Source of the DNA: Pseudomonas sp. RIT623
GTDB lineage: Bacteria > Pseudomonadota > Gammaproteobacteria > Pseudomonadales > Pseudomonadaceae
DNA length: 64,000 nucleotides
Direction: 5' to 3'
Assembly (NCBI RefSeq): GCF_004519305.1
Contig: NZ_SOZA01000010.1
Location: 62,001-126,000 of the forward strand
Shown here: positions 10,013 to 18,585 of the stretch, in pieces
Numbering within the stretch: position 1 is the first letter of the stretch
How the letters are laid out: every line of letters starts with the position of its first letter
Notes under the pieces: model-generated
Told to the model about the DNA's origin: nothing
Databases searched by the model: none
What the model saw: the letters and a program-made list of their open reading frames with translations, nothing else
Translations under genes and position numbers: made by a program

Positions 10013-10660
10013 ATGACCACCAAGACTTCCATTGCCAAAGCCCTCACCCTCGCCGCCGGCCTGACCGTCGCCTCGATGCAGGCCTTCGCCGGTGCCGACG
10101 CCGCCCTGTATGGCCCAAGCGCGCCGAAAGGCTCGACCTTCGTGCGCCTGTACAACGCCGCCAGCGCGCCCACCGCCGCCTCGGTCGGCAATACCCAGAT
10201 CAAGCAGGTCGGCGCCCAGGCCAGCAGCGACTTCAGCTTCCTGCCCGGCGGCGACTACACAGCCCAGGTCGGCGGCAAGAGCGTGCCGGTGAAGCTGGCC
10301 GCCGACAAGTACTACACCCTGGTCAACAGCAACGGCGGCAACCCGCAACTGATCGAGGAGCCGCCGTTCAAGAACAAGCAGAAAGCCCTGGTCCGGGTGC
10401 AGAACCTCAGCGACCAGCCCCTGACCCTGAAGACCGCCGACGGCAAGACCGAAGTGGTCAAGCCGGTGGCCGCCAAGGGCCGTGGCGAACGTGAAATCAA
10501 CCCGGTCAAGGTCAACCTTGCCCTGTATGCAGGCGACAAGAAAGTCGGCGACGTCAAGCCCGTCGCCCTGGAGCGCGGCGAAGCGGCCGTGCTGTATGTC
10601 ACCGGTTCCGGCGACAGCCTGTCGCCGGTGTGGGTAACTCGCCCCGTGGCTAGCAACTGA
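10013..10660 (+). CDS. algF: AlgF, periplasmic alginate O-acetylation protein
   Basis: AlgF is a small periplasmic adaptor needed for acetylation with AlgI and AlgJ. The start at 10013 follows AGAGAGGA and gives a typical signal peptide (MTTKTSIAKAL... ending Ala-Phe-Ala). The product is 215 residues, with an N-terminal domain starting ALYGPSAPKGS and a second beta-rich domain. An in-frame upstream extension would overlap algJ and is less likely. No catalytic motif is expected in this family. Confidence 0.94.
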   Translation: MTTKTSIAKALTLAAGLTVASMQAFAGADAALYGPSAPKGSTFVRLYNAASAPTAASVGNTQIKQVGAQASSDFSFLPGGDYTAQVGGKSVPVKLAADKYYTLVNSNGGNPQLIEEPPFKNKQKALVRVQNLSDQPLTLKTADGKTEVVKPVAAKGRGEREINPVKVNLALYAGDKKVGDVKPVALERGEAAVLYVTGSGDSLSPVWVTRPVASN

Positions 10661-10692
10661 TCCCCCTGCCTCTAAACGACTATTGGAGAAAC

Positions 10693-12150
10693 ATGATGAT
10701 CCCGGTAATTCTTTCTGGTGGTAGCGGTTCGCGTCTGTGGCCTCTGTCGCGCAAGCAGTTCCCCAAGCAGTTCCTGGCCCTGACCGGCGAACACACCTTG
10801 TTCCAGCAGACCATCGAACGCCTGGTGTTCGAAGGCATGGACACTCCCATCGTGGTCTGCAACAAGGACCACAAGTTCATCGTCCAGGAGCAGTTGGGCG
10901 CGCTGAAGCTGGAAACCCAGGCCATCCTCATGGAGCCGTTCGGCCGCAACACCGCGCCGGCGGTGGCGATCACCGCGATGAAGCTGGTCAACGAAGGCCG
11001 TGACGAGCTGATGCTGGTGCTCCCGGCCGACCACGTGATCGAGGACCAGAAGGCCCTGCAACGCGCACTGGCCCTGGCCACCGTGGCCGCCGAGCGCGGC
11101 GAAATGGTGCTGTTCGGGGTGCCGGCGACCAAGCCCGAGACTGGCTACGGCTACATCCGTTCCAGCCAGGATTCGCTGCTGCCCGAGGGCGTGGCACGGG
11201 TCGCGCAGTTCGTCGAGAAACCCGACGAGAAACGCGCCAACGAGTTCGTCCGCGCCGGCGGCTACTTCTGGAACAGCGGCATGTTCCTGTTCCGCGCCAG
11301 CCGCTTCCTCGAAGAGCTGAAAAAACACGACCCGGACATCTACGACACCTGCCTGCTGGCCCTGGAGCGCAGCCTGGAGGACGGCGACGCTCTGAGCATC
11401 GACGACGCCACCTTCGCCTGCTGCCCGGACAACTCCATCGACTACGCGGTGATGGAGAAGACCCAACGCGCCTGCGTGGTGCCGCTGTCGGCCGGCTGGA
11501 GCGACGTGGGCTGCTGGTCGTCGCTATGGGATGTGCACGAGAAGGACGACAACGGCAACGTCACCAAGGGCGACGTGGTGGTGCAGGACAGCCACAACTG
11601 CATGATCCATGGCAATGGCAAGCTGGTGTCGGTGATCGGCCTTGAGAACATCGTGGTGGTCGAGACCAAGGACGCCATGATGATCGCCCACAAGGACAAG
11701 GTTCAGGGGGTCAAGCAACTGGTCAACACCCTCGACCAGCAGGGCCGCACGGAAACCCAGAACCACCTTGAGGTCTACCGCCCGTGGGGCTCGTACGACT
11801 CGGTGGACATGGGCGGGCGCTTCCAGGTCAAGCACATCACCGTCAAGCCCGGCGCCAGCCTGTCGCTGCAGATGCACCACCACCGTGCCGAGCACTGGAT
11901 CGTGGTGTCCGGCACCGCCGAGGTGACCTGCGACGAGAACGTGTTCCTGCTCACCGAGAACCAGTCCACCTACATCCCCATCGCCTCGGTGCACCGCCTG
12001 CGCAACCCGGGCAAGATCCCGCTGGAGATCATCGAGGTGCAGTCCGGCAGCTACCTGGGCGAGGATGACATCGAGCGCTTCGAGGATGTGTATGGGCGCA
12101 CGTCCACGCCGGTGGAGCGTGGAGTTTCGGTGAAGACCATCGCGCAATAA
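10693..12150 (+). CDS. algA: AlgA, mannose-1-phosphate guanylyltransferase / mannose-6-phosphate isomerase
   Basis: AlgA is a bifunctional cytoplasmic enzyme that isomerises fructose-6-P to mannose-6-P and makes GDP-mannose from mannose-1-P. The N-terminal nucleotidyltransferase has the pyrophosphorylase signature GGSGSRLWPLSR and FVEKP at about 173-177. The C-terminal cupin isomerase has the metal site QMHHHRAEHW at 393-402. Two ATGs (10693 and 10696) follow TTGGAGAA; the second gives the better spacing and matches the usual MIPVILSGG start, making 484 residues. It is the last gene of the operon and is followed by a 25-bp inverted repeat. Confidence 0.96.
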   Translation: MMIPVILSGGSGSRLWPLSRKQFPKQFLALTGEHTLFQQTIERLVFEGMDTPIVVCNKDHKFIVQEQLGALKLETQAILMEPFGRNTAPAVAITAMKLVNEGRDELMLVLPADHVIEDQKALQRALALATVAAERGEMVLFGVPATKPETGYGYIRSSQDSLLPEGVARVAQFVEKPDEKRANEFVRAGGYFWNSGMFLFRASRFLEELKKHDPDIYDTCLLALERSLEDGDALSIDDATFACCPDNSIDYAVMEKTQRACVVPLSAGWSDVGCWSSLWDVHEKDDNGNVTKGDVVVQDSHNCMIHGNGKLVSVIGLENIVVVETKDAMMIAHKDKVQGVKQLVNTLDQQGRTETQNHLEVYRPWGSYDSVDMGGRFQVKHITVKPGASLSLQMHHHRAEHWIVVSGTAEVTCDENVFLLTENQSTYIPIASVHRLRNPGKIPLEIIEVQSGSYLGEDDIERFEDVYGRTSTPVERGVSVKTIAQ

Positions 12151-12175
12151 AACGTCGGGACCGCTTCGCGGTCCA

Positions 12176-12240
12176 TCGCGGCACAAGGCCGCTCCTACAG
12201 AGGATTGCGTTACCACTGTAGGAGCGGCCTTGTGCCGCGA
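12176..12240. repeat. Perfect 25-bp inverted repeat (REP subtype GTAGGAGCGGCCTTGTGCCGCGA) after algA
   Basis: The arm at 12176-12200 is the exact reverse complement of the arm at 12216-12240, with a 15-bp loop. The core (GGAGCGGCCTTGTGCCGC) differs from the more common REP type in the window. RNA from either strand would form a very stable 25-bp hairpin, but there is no U-run, so it is more likely a 3'-end stabiliser or boundary than an intrinsic terminator. Confidence 0.85.
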
Positions 12241-12326
12241 AAGGAGGGCGAAGCCCTCCCGCTTTTGAGGCATTCCCCGTTTCCCGCTAGGATGATCAAA
12301 CCCCCGTCACCAAGGCCTGCTCCACC

Positions 12327-12791
12327 ATGATCATCGGCGCCCTGCTCGTCCTCACCTGGCTGGTCCTGCTGCTGCGCTACCCGGCCAAGGCCTTGCCGAT
12401 TTCCCTGTCCGCGGTCTGCGGTCTCGGCCTGGTGGCGCTCTGGGTAGCCTGGCAAGACACCCGCGAGGCCGCGCAACTGGCCCGCCTCGATATCCGCCTG
12501 GCCTACGCCCCCGACCAGTGCCCCGCCGACCGTGCCCTGCAAGTGCGCATGAAGAACGGCAACCAGGCCCCGCTCAGCGAGCTGCGCTGGCGGGTCGGCG
12601 CCTATGCCCCGGGCGATACCGTCAACCTGGCCGAGAACACCTACGCCGCCCCGCGTTATCGCGGCCCAGGCGAACTGCAGCCGGGGGCCGAATGGCAGGA
12701 CTGCCTACCATTGCCACCGCTGCGCGCAGGCTATCGACCGCAGACCTTGGAGTTCCGCGCCGAGCACCTGCAAGGTACATTCGCCAACTGA
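12327..12791 (+). CDS. Small membrane-anchored protein of unknown function
   Basis: This 154-residue protein has two closely spaced hydrophobic segments at about 2-16 and 24-42, then a soluble domain of about 110 residues with two Cys (DQCPAD and WQDCLP). The soluble part looks like a beta-sandwich (alternating residues, RWRVGAYAPGDTV, YRGPGELQPG). An N-in, periplasmic C-terminal domain with a possible disulfide is plausible. Similar small proteins next to algA are sometimes labelled multidrug transporter in databases, which the sequence does not support. It is separated from algA by REPs, so it is probably not in the alginate operon. Confidence 0.75.
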   Translation: MIIGALLVLTWLVLLLRYPAKALPISLSAVCGLGLVALWVAWQDTREAAQLARLDIRLAYAPDQCPADRALQVRMKNGNQAPLSELRWRVGAYAPGDTVNLAENTYAAPRYRGPGELQPGAEWQDCLPLPPLRAGYRPQTLEFRAEHLQGTFAN

Positions 12792-12853
12792 TTCCAGCGC
12801 ATCGCGACCCGACTTGCCCCGCGATGCCCTCAACCTAAAACAAGGCCCCAACC

Positions 12854-13666
12854 ATGCCCACCGTCCTCATCACCGGTTGCTCCAGCGGTATCGGCCGCGC
12901 CCTGGCCGATGCCTTTCGCGAGGCCGGCCATGAAGTCTGGGCCACCGCCCGCAAGGCAGAAGATGTCGAACGGCTGGCCGCCGCCGGCTTCCAGGCCCGG
13001 CAGCTGGACGTCAACGACGCACAGGCCCTCGCTCGCCTGGCCAGTGAGCTGAAGCGCCTGGACATTCTGGTCAACAACGCCGGATACGGGGCCATGGGGC
13101 CCTTGCTCGATGGCGGCGCCGACGCCCTGCGCCGGCAGTTCGAGACCAATGTGTTCGCCCCGGTGGCTGTCACCCGTGCAATGTTCTCCTTACTCCGCCA
13201 CAACCGCGGCGTGGTGGTGAACATCGGCAGCGTCTCCGGCGTGCTGGTTACCCCCTTCGCCGGCGCCTACTGCGCCTCCAAGGCCGCGGTACACGCCTTG
13301 AGCGACGCCCTGCGCCTGGAACTGGCACCGTTCGGGATTCGGGTCATGGAAGTGCAACCGGGGGCCATCGCCTCGCAGTTCGCCAGCAACGCCGGGCGTG
13401 AGGCCGAGCTGTTGATTGCCGAGGGTTCGCCCTGGTGGCCGCTGCGCGAAGGCATCCGCGCCCGGGCCCGCGCCTCCCAGGATCGGCCGACCCCGGCCGA
13501 TGATTTTGCCCGCCAAGTGCTCAAGGCACTGCAACGCAATCGCGTGCCGCAGCTGATACGCCTGGGCAATGGCAGCCGTGCGTTGCCTTGGCTGGCCCGC
13601 TGGCTGCCCGGCGGTATGCTGCAAAAAGTCTTGATGAAGCGTTTCGGCCTCGACGTAACGCTTTGA
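12854..13666 (+). CDS. Short-chain dehydrogenase/reductase (classical SDR)
   Basis: This is a 270-residue NAD(P)-dependent oxidoreductase. The Rossmann glycine motif GCSSGIG is at residues 8-14, NNAGYG marks the classical SDR strand, and the catalytic Tyr139-x3-Lys143 is in YCASK. After position 180 a long substrate loop (WWPLREGIRARARAS) resembles the retinol-dehydrogenase-like or sterol-type branch. The substrate cannot be read from the sequence. It starts 62 bp after the membrane protein gene and may be cotranscribed with it. Confidence 0.9.
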   Translation: MPTVLITGCSSGIGRALADAFREAGHEVWATARKAEDVERLAAAGFQARQLDVNDAQALARLASELKRLDILVNNAGYGAMGPLLDGGADALRRQFETNVFAPVAVTRAMFSLLRHNRGVVVNIGSVSGVLVTPFAGAYCASKAAVHALSDALRLELAPFGIRVMEVQPGAIASQFASNAGREAELLIAEGSPWWPLREGIRARARASQDRPTPADDFARQVLKALQRNRVPQLIRLGNGSRALPWLARWLPGGMLQKVLMKRFGLDVTL

Positions 13667-13962
13667 TCTTCCCGGTTTTACGGGGTTTGAGCGATCGATA
13701 GCTGACCCTATCGCTAACTATAAAGTGCACACCAGAGCATTTTCCAATGTTGCGCCAGGGCCAAGAATCCCTATCGCATTTGAACGGTCACACCAGACAT
13801 TAGTGTCATCTCCCGCTGAAATTTGCCCTGCGGGGCCCATTTTGCGGGGGAGAGACACTGCCGGCTCAAAGGCAATCAGGGAGAAACCTCCAGGATCGGA
13901 GCCCCATGGTCTGGCTGGCAGTCTTTCTCACAAATGCATACAGGTAAACTCTGGAGTCATTC
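13667..13962. other. Intergenic region upstream of the tetR gene
   Basis: This is 296 bp with no convincing gene. It presumably holds the tetR promoter. A weak CCCG/CGGG hairpin at about 13674-13686 lacks a T-run. Base composition is more AT-rich than the flanking genes. A CTGGAG ribosome site at 13951-13956 serves the GTG start at 13963. Confidence 0.5.
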
Positions 13963-14634
13963 GTGAAACACGCTCAACTTCCTCGCAAAGTCCCCACGCA
14001 AGCCCGCTCCAGGATGATGGTCGAGACCATCCTGAAGACCACCGCCACGGTGGTGGTCAAGCATGGCTATGCAGGAACCAACACCAACCTGGTGGCCGAA
14101 CGCGCCGGCGTCAGTGTCGGTTCGGTCTACCAGTATTTCCCCAACAAGGATGCCCTGATCGCCGCTCTTTACGAGCGCCACGCCCAGGCGGTGAACCAGA
14201 TCATCCTTGACGTCGCCAGCCGCCAGGACGTGGCCGACCTGCCAAGCCACATCACCCTGCTGGTGCGCGGCCTGCTGCAACTGCACCTGCAGGAGCCCGA
14301 GCTGCACCGCATGCTGGACAAGGACTTCGCCTTCCTCAGCAACGGCAGCAGCGAGCACCAGGCACGCATTGCCCATTCGATGGAATGCCTGCTGCAACGC
14401 TGGCGCCTGACACATGGCAACCTGCAATCAGCCGCCTGGCTGACCGCGCAGATGATCATGTCGATGGTCAAGGCGTACACCCTGGAGGCGCCGCAGATCA
14501 GCCAGGCCGGCATCGAGGAGGCGATCTGCTGTTCGGTGACAGGGCTGCTGTGCGCCAGTCCGCACAGCAGCTTCACCCAGGCCGGTTACCTGGCCAACGG
14601 TGCCGTCACCCATTCACACCTGGGTGCCGCGTGA
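13963..14634 (+). CDS. TetR/AcrR family transcriptional regulator
   Basis: The product is 223 residues from a GTG start with an upstream CTGGAG. The N-terminal helix-turn-helix is clear (TNLVAERAGVSVGSVYQYFPNKDALIAALY, about residues 45-72), followed by an all-helical ligand domain typical of TetR regulators. It neighbours the CitE/SDR and thioesterase/ACAD/ligase/decarboxylase genes, so it is the likely local repressor. Repeated ACTCGCATT motifs at 16398-16676 are candidate sites for it. Its 3' end overlaps the convergent CitE-like gene by 21 bp. The ligand is unknown; an acyl-CoA or aryl compound is a guess from context. Confidence 0.9.
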   Translation: MKHAQLPRKVPTQARSRMMVETILKTTATVVVKHGYAGTNTNLVAERAGVSVGSVYQYFPNKDALIAALYERHAQAVNQIILDVASRQDVADLPSHITLLVRGLLQLHLQEPELHRMLDKDFAFLSNGSSEHQARIAHSMECLLQRWRLTHGNLQSAAWLTAQMIMSMVKAYTLEAPQISQAGIEEAICCSVTGLLCASPHSSFTQAGYLANGAVTHSHLGAA

Positions 14635-15528
14635 CGCCTGGACCTGCAGCAGTTGCCGGTAGCGCTCGAGCAACCGGCGCGACTGCAGATAGCTAGGCAC
14701 CTCAACCACCAGGCCATCGACCTCGGCGCGCACGCTGCCCGAACGGGTAGCGTGCTCGAAGGCGTCGATCTGGCGCTGCGCCAGCTCGGCCTCGGCCGCG
14801 GTCGGGGTCAGGTAGCGGTTGGCCACGGCGACATGCGCCGGGTTGACCACGCCCTTGGCCTGATAGCCGATGGAGCGGGCGAACTGCATGTCCGCCTCGG
14901 CGCCTTCGTCATCGGCGAAGGTATACGGCGAGTCGATCGCCAGCACACCCGCCGCCGCGCATTCGAGCAGAAAGCGCGAACGCGGGTAGAACAGCTCGGT
15001 CCCGGCGCGGCTGCGACCGGCGCCCAGGTCGGCGACCATGTCCTCGGTGGCCACCAGCATCGCCTTGATGCGCGGCGTCGAATGGGCGATGTCGATGGCC
15101 CGGACCACACCCAGCGCGGTCTCGATGTTCGGCACGATCAGCGTCGAACCTGGGGCGATGCCGTACTGGCCCTCCAGGCGGGTGATGTGCCAATCCAGCA
15201 AGGCCATCTGCTCGCGCGACTCGACCTTGGACATCATCACCACTTGCGGACGCGCCGCCATCACCGCCTCGAGGTCCTCCAGGCCGCAGGTCTCGAACGG
15301 GTTGATGCGTACCGAGCTGATGCGCCCGCATTCGCGCCAGTGCTGCATGACCCGCGCGGCCAGTTGGCGCGCCTCGGCCCGCCGCTCGGGCGGGGTAAAG
15401 TCCTCCAGCTCCTGCACCAGCACGTCGCCGTCACCGTTCAGCGCGTCGAGCAATGCCGCCTCGTCGGCGCCGGGAATGAAAAGGAAGGTGCGGCAAAGCG
15501 CCAGGGGATTGTCCTTGGAAACAGCCAT
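14614..15528 (-). CDS. CitE-like HpcH/HpaI family acyl-CoA lyase
   Basis: This 304-residue protein is of the CitE / beta-methylmalyl-CoA lyase branch, whose members cleave or form C-C bonds in beta-hydroxyacyl-CoA or free acids with Mg2+. Family blocks are present in order: RTFLFIPGAD at the N-terminus, an acidic ELEDFTPPERR (metal/CoA site), SVRINPF, and a C-terminal block with the ATED, YPRSR, AIDSPY and GYQAKGVVNPAHV motifs. No citrate-lyase alpha or gamma subunit genes are nearby, so it is not part of a citrate lyase. It is likely cotranscribed with the upstream SDR (45-bp gap). The substrate is unknown. Confidence 0.88.
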   Translation of the reverse strand: MAVSKDNPLALCRTFLFIPGADEAALLDALNGDGDVLVQELEDFTPPERRAEARQLAARVMQHWRECGRISSVRINPFETCGLEDLEAVMAARPQVVMMSKVESREQMALLDWHITRLEGQYGIAPGSTLIVPNIETALGVVRAIDIAHSTPRIKAMLVATEDMVADLGAGRSRAGTELFYPRSRFLLECAAAGVLAIDSPYTFADDEGAEADMQFARSIGYQAKGVVNPAHVAVANRYLTPTAAEAELAQRQIDAFEHATRSGSVRAEVDGLVVEVPSYLQSRRLLERYRQLLQVQASRGTQV

Positions 15529-15573
15529 GATGACGTCCTGTAGTAGAGATAAAGAGGGGAATGCGTGCCAGCT

Positions 15574-16314
15574 CTAGAGCATCGCCAAACCGCCGTCGAC
15601 GGCGATGGTGGTGCCACTGACGAACGACGACTTGCCCGACAGCAGCCAGCCGATCACCTCGGCGGCCTCCTCGGCGCTGCCTTCGCGGCGCAGGGCAGTC
15701 ATGCCATGCAGCTGCTCGAGCTTGCCGGCGACCCGGGTGGTGTCGTCGAGCATCGGCGTGCGGATCACCGCCGGGGCCACGCAGTTGACATTGATACCGC
15801 GCGGGCCCAGCTCCCGGGCCAGGCCTTTGCTCAGGGTGATCACCGCGCCTTTGCTGGTGGCATAGCCCAGCGTGCCCGCCAGGCCGCCGCCGCGGATGCC
15901 GGCGACACTGGCCACGGTGCAGATGCGCCCGCCGGCGGGCATCAGCCGCACCGCCTGCTGAACCACGCTGAAGGTGCCGATCAGGTTGATATCCAGCAAC
16001 TGGCGCAGGCGCGCCACGCTCAAGGCGTCGAAAGCGCTGGTGTCGACCACGCCGGCGCAGGTGGCCAGCGCATCGACACGGCCGAACACGCGTTCGATGT
16101 CGCTGAACGCCTGCGCCACGGCCTGTTCGTCACACAGGTCCAGGCAATAATGCCGATGCCGCGCGCCAATGGCGTCAAGAGTCGCGGCCAGGCCCTGGGC
16201 ATCCAGGTCCAGGCACGCCACCCGGTAGCCATCGGCGGCCAGCAGGCGGGCTGTCGCCGCGCCAATGCCACTGGCGGCACCGGTAACCACCGCCACCTTG
16301 GTTTGTTCCAACAT
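15574..16314 (-). CDS. Short-chain dehydrogenase/reductase in the CoA-thioester cluster
   Basis: This is a 246-residue classical SDR with glycine motif GAASGIG at about 12-18, catalytic YATSK, and a C-terminus ending AVDGGLAML, typical of FabG-like 3-oxoacyl or hydroxyacid dehydrogenases. An AAGGAG ribosome site precedes the ATG. It is the first gene of the leftward unit (SDR then CitE-like) that reads away from the thioesterase operon across a 504-bp promoter region. A 3-hydroxy or 3-oxo acyl substrate is inferred from the neighbours only. Confidence 0.9.
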   Translation of the reverse strand: MLEQTKVAVVTGAASGIGAATARLLAADGYRVACLDLDAQGLAATLDAIGARHRHYCLDLCDEQAVAQAFSDIERVFGRVDALATCAGVVDTSAFDALSVARLRQLLDINLIGTFSVVQQAVRLMPAGGRICTVASVAGIRGGGLAGTLGYATSKGAVITLSKGLARELGPRGINVNCVAPAVIRTPMLDDTTRVAGKLEQLHGMTALRREGSAEEAAEVIGWLLSGKSSFVSGTTIAVDGGLAML

Positions 16315-16818
16315 ATCGAAAGCACTCCTTGCGACAACAGTGCCCGCTCGCAGCGGGGCACGCTCCTCGACATGCTAAAAGAATGTATACAACTCAACTA
16401 CTCGCATTCAACCCAGCGTAATAACAGGCGCCTCATCCAACCTCACTGAATATAAACTCGCATTTTCAATTCGCGCTAAATAAACAGTGGCGATACTCGT
16501 CACCACGGCGAAAACGCGAGCTTTTCCCAATTCATTTTAAATTTCTCTGCGCCCGATCGTCGCAGCGCGCAGGCAGGCCGTAGCGCGCCTCGAAAAAACC
16601 CCGCAAGACCGCGTATTTCGTGGCCCTTGGCGTCTATATAACAGAGCACAACAGTCAGTTATAAGAATGCGAGTAGCCATCTCCGGGCAAGCTGCTTAGG
16701 ATTAAAAACACTTTGAAACTTTATATTTCAGTCGCACTTCACGCGCACTGACGTGAGACAAAAAAGTTTCAAGATAATGACATCCCTCTTTCTACCCTCA
16801 TATAAAAGGACGTTCACA
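16315..16818. promoter_or_regulatory. AT-rich divergent promoter region with three ACTCGCATT motifs
   Basis: This 504-bp gene-free stretch separates the leftward SDR/CitE unit from the rightward thioesterase operon and is clearly more AT-rich than its surroundings. CTACTCGCATTC occurs at 16398-16409, AACTCGCATT at 16455-16464, and the exact reverse complement of the first, GAATGCGAGTAG, at 16665-16676. The outer copies form a 12-bp inverted repeat about 255 bp apart. A TATATAAC sequence near 16635 could be part of a rightward promoter. These are candidate operators for the neighbouring TetR protein. Confidence 0.6.
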
Positions 16819-17232
16819 ATGAGCACCAAGGGTTTTGACACCGTCATTGAAATCAAATACCGCGACACCGACTCCATGGGCCATGTCAGCAGCCCGATTT
16901 ATTACGACTACATGCAGCACGCCTACCTCTGCTACATGCACGACCTGCTGGACCTGCCGAAGCGCGAAAAACTGCCGCACATCATGGTGCGCAGCGAGTG
17001 CGACTACGTGGCCCAGGCCATGTACGGCGAAACCCTGGTGGTCACCAGCTCGGTGGTCAAGTTCGGCACCAAGAGCTTCGAGATCGAGCACATCATGCGC
17101 CGCTCGGACGACAGCAAGGAAATCGTCGCCAAGGCCAAGTCGTACCACGTGATGTTCGACTACGACAAACAAGCCACCGTGCCTGTACCGCAAGCGTTCA
17201 AGGACCAGGTCCTGGCATTCCAGGAAGGCTGA
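16819..17232 (+). CDS. Hot-dog fold acyl-CoA thioesterase (4HBT / YbgC-like)
   Basis: This is a 137-residue single-hot-dog protein expected to hydrolyse a CoA thioester. The family motif around the active-site Asp is present as YRDTDSMGHVSSPIYYDY near residues 13-30, followed by the long central helix. The start at 16819 has AAGGA eight bases upstream; an extended frame from 16753 would add a non-conserved leader. It is the first gene of a rightward unit with an acyl-CoA dehydrogenase, a PaaK-type ligase and a keto-acid decarboxylase, so an aryl or short acyl-CoA substrate is likely but not shown. Confidence 0.88.
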   Translation: MSTKGFDTVIEIKYRDTDSMGHVSSPIYYDYMQHAYLCYMHDLLDLPKREKLPHIMVRSECDYVAQAMYGETLVVTSSVVKFGTKSFEIEHIMRRSDDSKEIVAKAKSYHVMFDYDKQATVPVPQAFKDQVLAFQEG

Positions 17233-17304
17233 GCCCGGGCTCAGGGATGATGGTATCGCCGGGCGCCTGGCGGCCGGCGAGCAGACTGCAAAGGAACTCT
17301 CGCG

Positions 17305-18447
17305 ATGAAATTCTCCTGGACGCCCCAGCAACATGAACTGCTGGTGAAATACCGGGCCATCGGCGCCGAGCTGGCACAAGCCCGCCGCAGCGCCGAACCT
17401 GGTTTCGATCATTACGGCTGGCAACGCCTGTGCGATGCCGGCCTTTGGCAATTGGTCATCCCCGCCAGCCACGGTGGCCTGGGCGAGGACTGGTGGGGCT
17501 TCACCGCCGCTCTCGAAGGCCTGGCCTCGTCGATCCGCACCCCCGAACTGCTGCTCTCGGTGATCGCCCAGGCCGGCATGGTCCGCGCCCTGATGCTCTA
17601 CGGCAACGACGAACAGAAGGACCGTTACCTTACCGCGATCCTCAACGGCGCGCTGAGCGCCACCGGCATCGCCGAACCCGGCACCGGCACCGACGTGCGC
17701 AGCATCCACAGCCTGCTGACTCCGACCGCAGACGGCTATCGCCTCAATGGCAGCAAGTTCAACATCGCCCACGCCCCCGTGGCCGATTTCATGCTGATCG
17801 TCACCAAGCTCGATACCGACGCCAAGGCCAATATCGCCCTGGTGATGATCGACAAGGACACCCCGGGCCTGACCCGTGGCCAGCCTGACGACAAGCTCGG
17901 CAACAAGCACCTGCCGACCGGCCCGCTGCACTTCGACAACCTGCACGTGCCGACCAGCCAGGTGCTTGGCGAGCCCGGCCGCGGCCTGCAGCAACTGATC
18001 AAGATCATCTCGCTTGGCCGCCTGTACTACGGCCTGGTGGCGGCCAACCTGCCCACGCCGTTCCTCGCCGAAGCCATGCAGTACGCGGCCAAGCGCGAAA
18101 GCTTCAACAGCACCATCGATAACCACCAGTACGTGCAGAAGCGCCTGGTGGACCTGGCCATGGGCATCGAACGCAACCGCTGGATGGCCTATGCCGCCCT
18201 CGACCAGTTGCTCAACGACCAGCCACAGGCCCTGATGAACTGCTCGATCGCCAAGCTCGGCGCCGCGCAGGACTTCATCAACAGCGCCATCAGCCTGCTC
18301 AAGCTGTACGGCAGCCTGGGCTACCACGAAGGCGACGTCGCCAACCTGGTCAAGGATGCCCTGGGCTTCGCCAGCGTCGGCGGCACCGAAGAGATGCACC
18401 AGAAGAACATCTTCAACCAGCTGCTGCGCCTGACACAGGCCGTCTGA
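17305..18447 (+). CDS. Acyl-CoA dehydrogenase-like flavoprotein lacking the usual catalytic Glu
   Basis: This 380-residue protein has the full acyl-CoA dehydrogenase layout: an N-terminal helical domain, a beta domain with the FAD motif ATGIAEPGTGTD (about 119-130) and a C-terminal helical domain ending in LYGSLGYHEGD and VGGTEEMHQ. In ordinary members the last block reads Y-E-G-T and its Glu is the alpha-proton base. Here that position is Gly359. The change suggests a biosynthetic flavoenzyme rather than a beta-oxidation enzyme. AAAGGA lies ten bases before the ATG. It pairs with the adjacent thioesterase, an arrangement also known for tdaD/tdaE in tropone biosynthesis. Confidence 0.88.
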   Translation: MKFSWTPQQHELLVKYRAIGAELAQARRSAEPGFDHYGWQRLCDAGLWQLVIPASHGGLGEDWWGFTAALEGLASSIRTPELLLSVIAQAGMVRALMLYGNDEQKDRYLTAILNGALSATGIAEPGTGTDVRSIHSLLTPTADGYRLNGSKFNIAHAPVADFMLIVTKLDTDAKANIALVMIDKDTPGLTRGQPDDKLGNKHLPTGPLHFDNLHVPTSQVLGEPGRGLQQLIKIISLGRLYYGLVAANLPTPFLAEAMQYAAKRESFNSTIDNHQYVQKRLVDLAMGIERNRWMAYAALDQLLNDQPQALMNCSIAKLGAAQDFINSAISLLKLYGSLGYHEGDVANLVKDALGFASVGGTEEMHQKNIFNQLLRLTQAV

Positions 18448-18585
18448 ACGGTCGAGCCCGCAGCTCGCAAGCCCTGTCATGCCCTGTCGGCACGTCAGGC
18501 TCGCCTTCCGGGGCGGGCCTGGGGTGAGCCGGCAGTGGGGCTTTGCCTGCCTTCCATTGCGCCCTACACAAAGAGAGCAGATCCG

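Noticed and set aside
13670..13700. Possible terminator after the SDR gene at 12854
   Set aside because: The stem is only 4 bp (CCCG/CGGG) and there is no T-run.
14614..15528. Naming the CitE-like protein as the citrate lyase beta subunit
   Set aside because: citD, citF and citC are absent and stand-alone CitE-like proteins commonly act on other acyl-CoA substrates.
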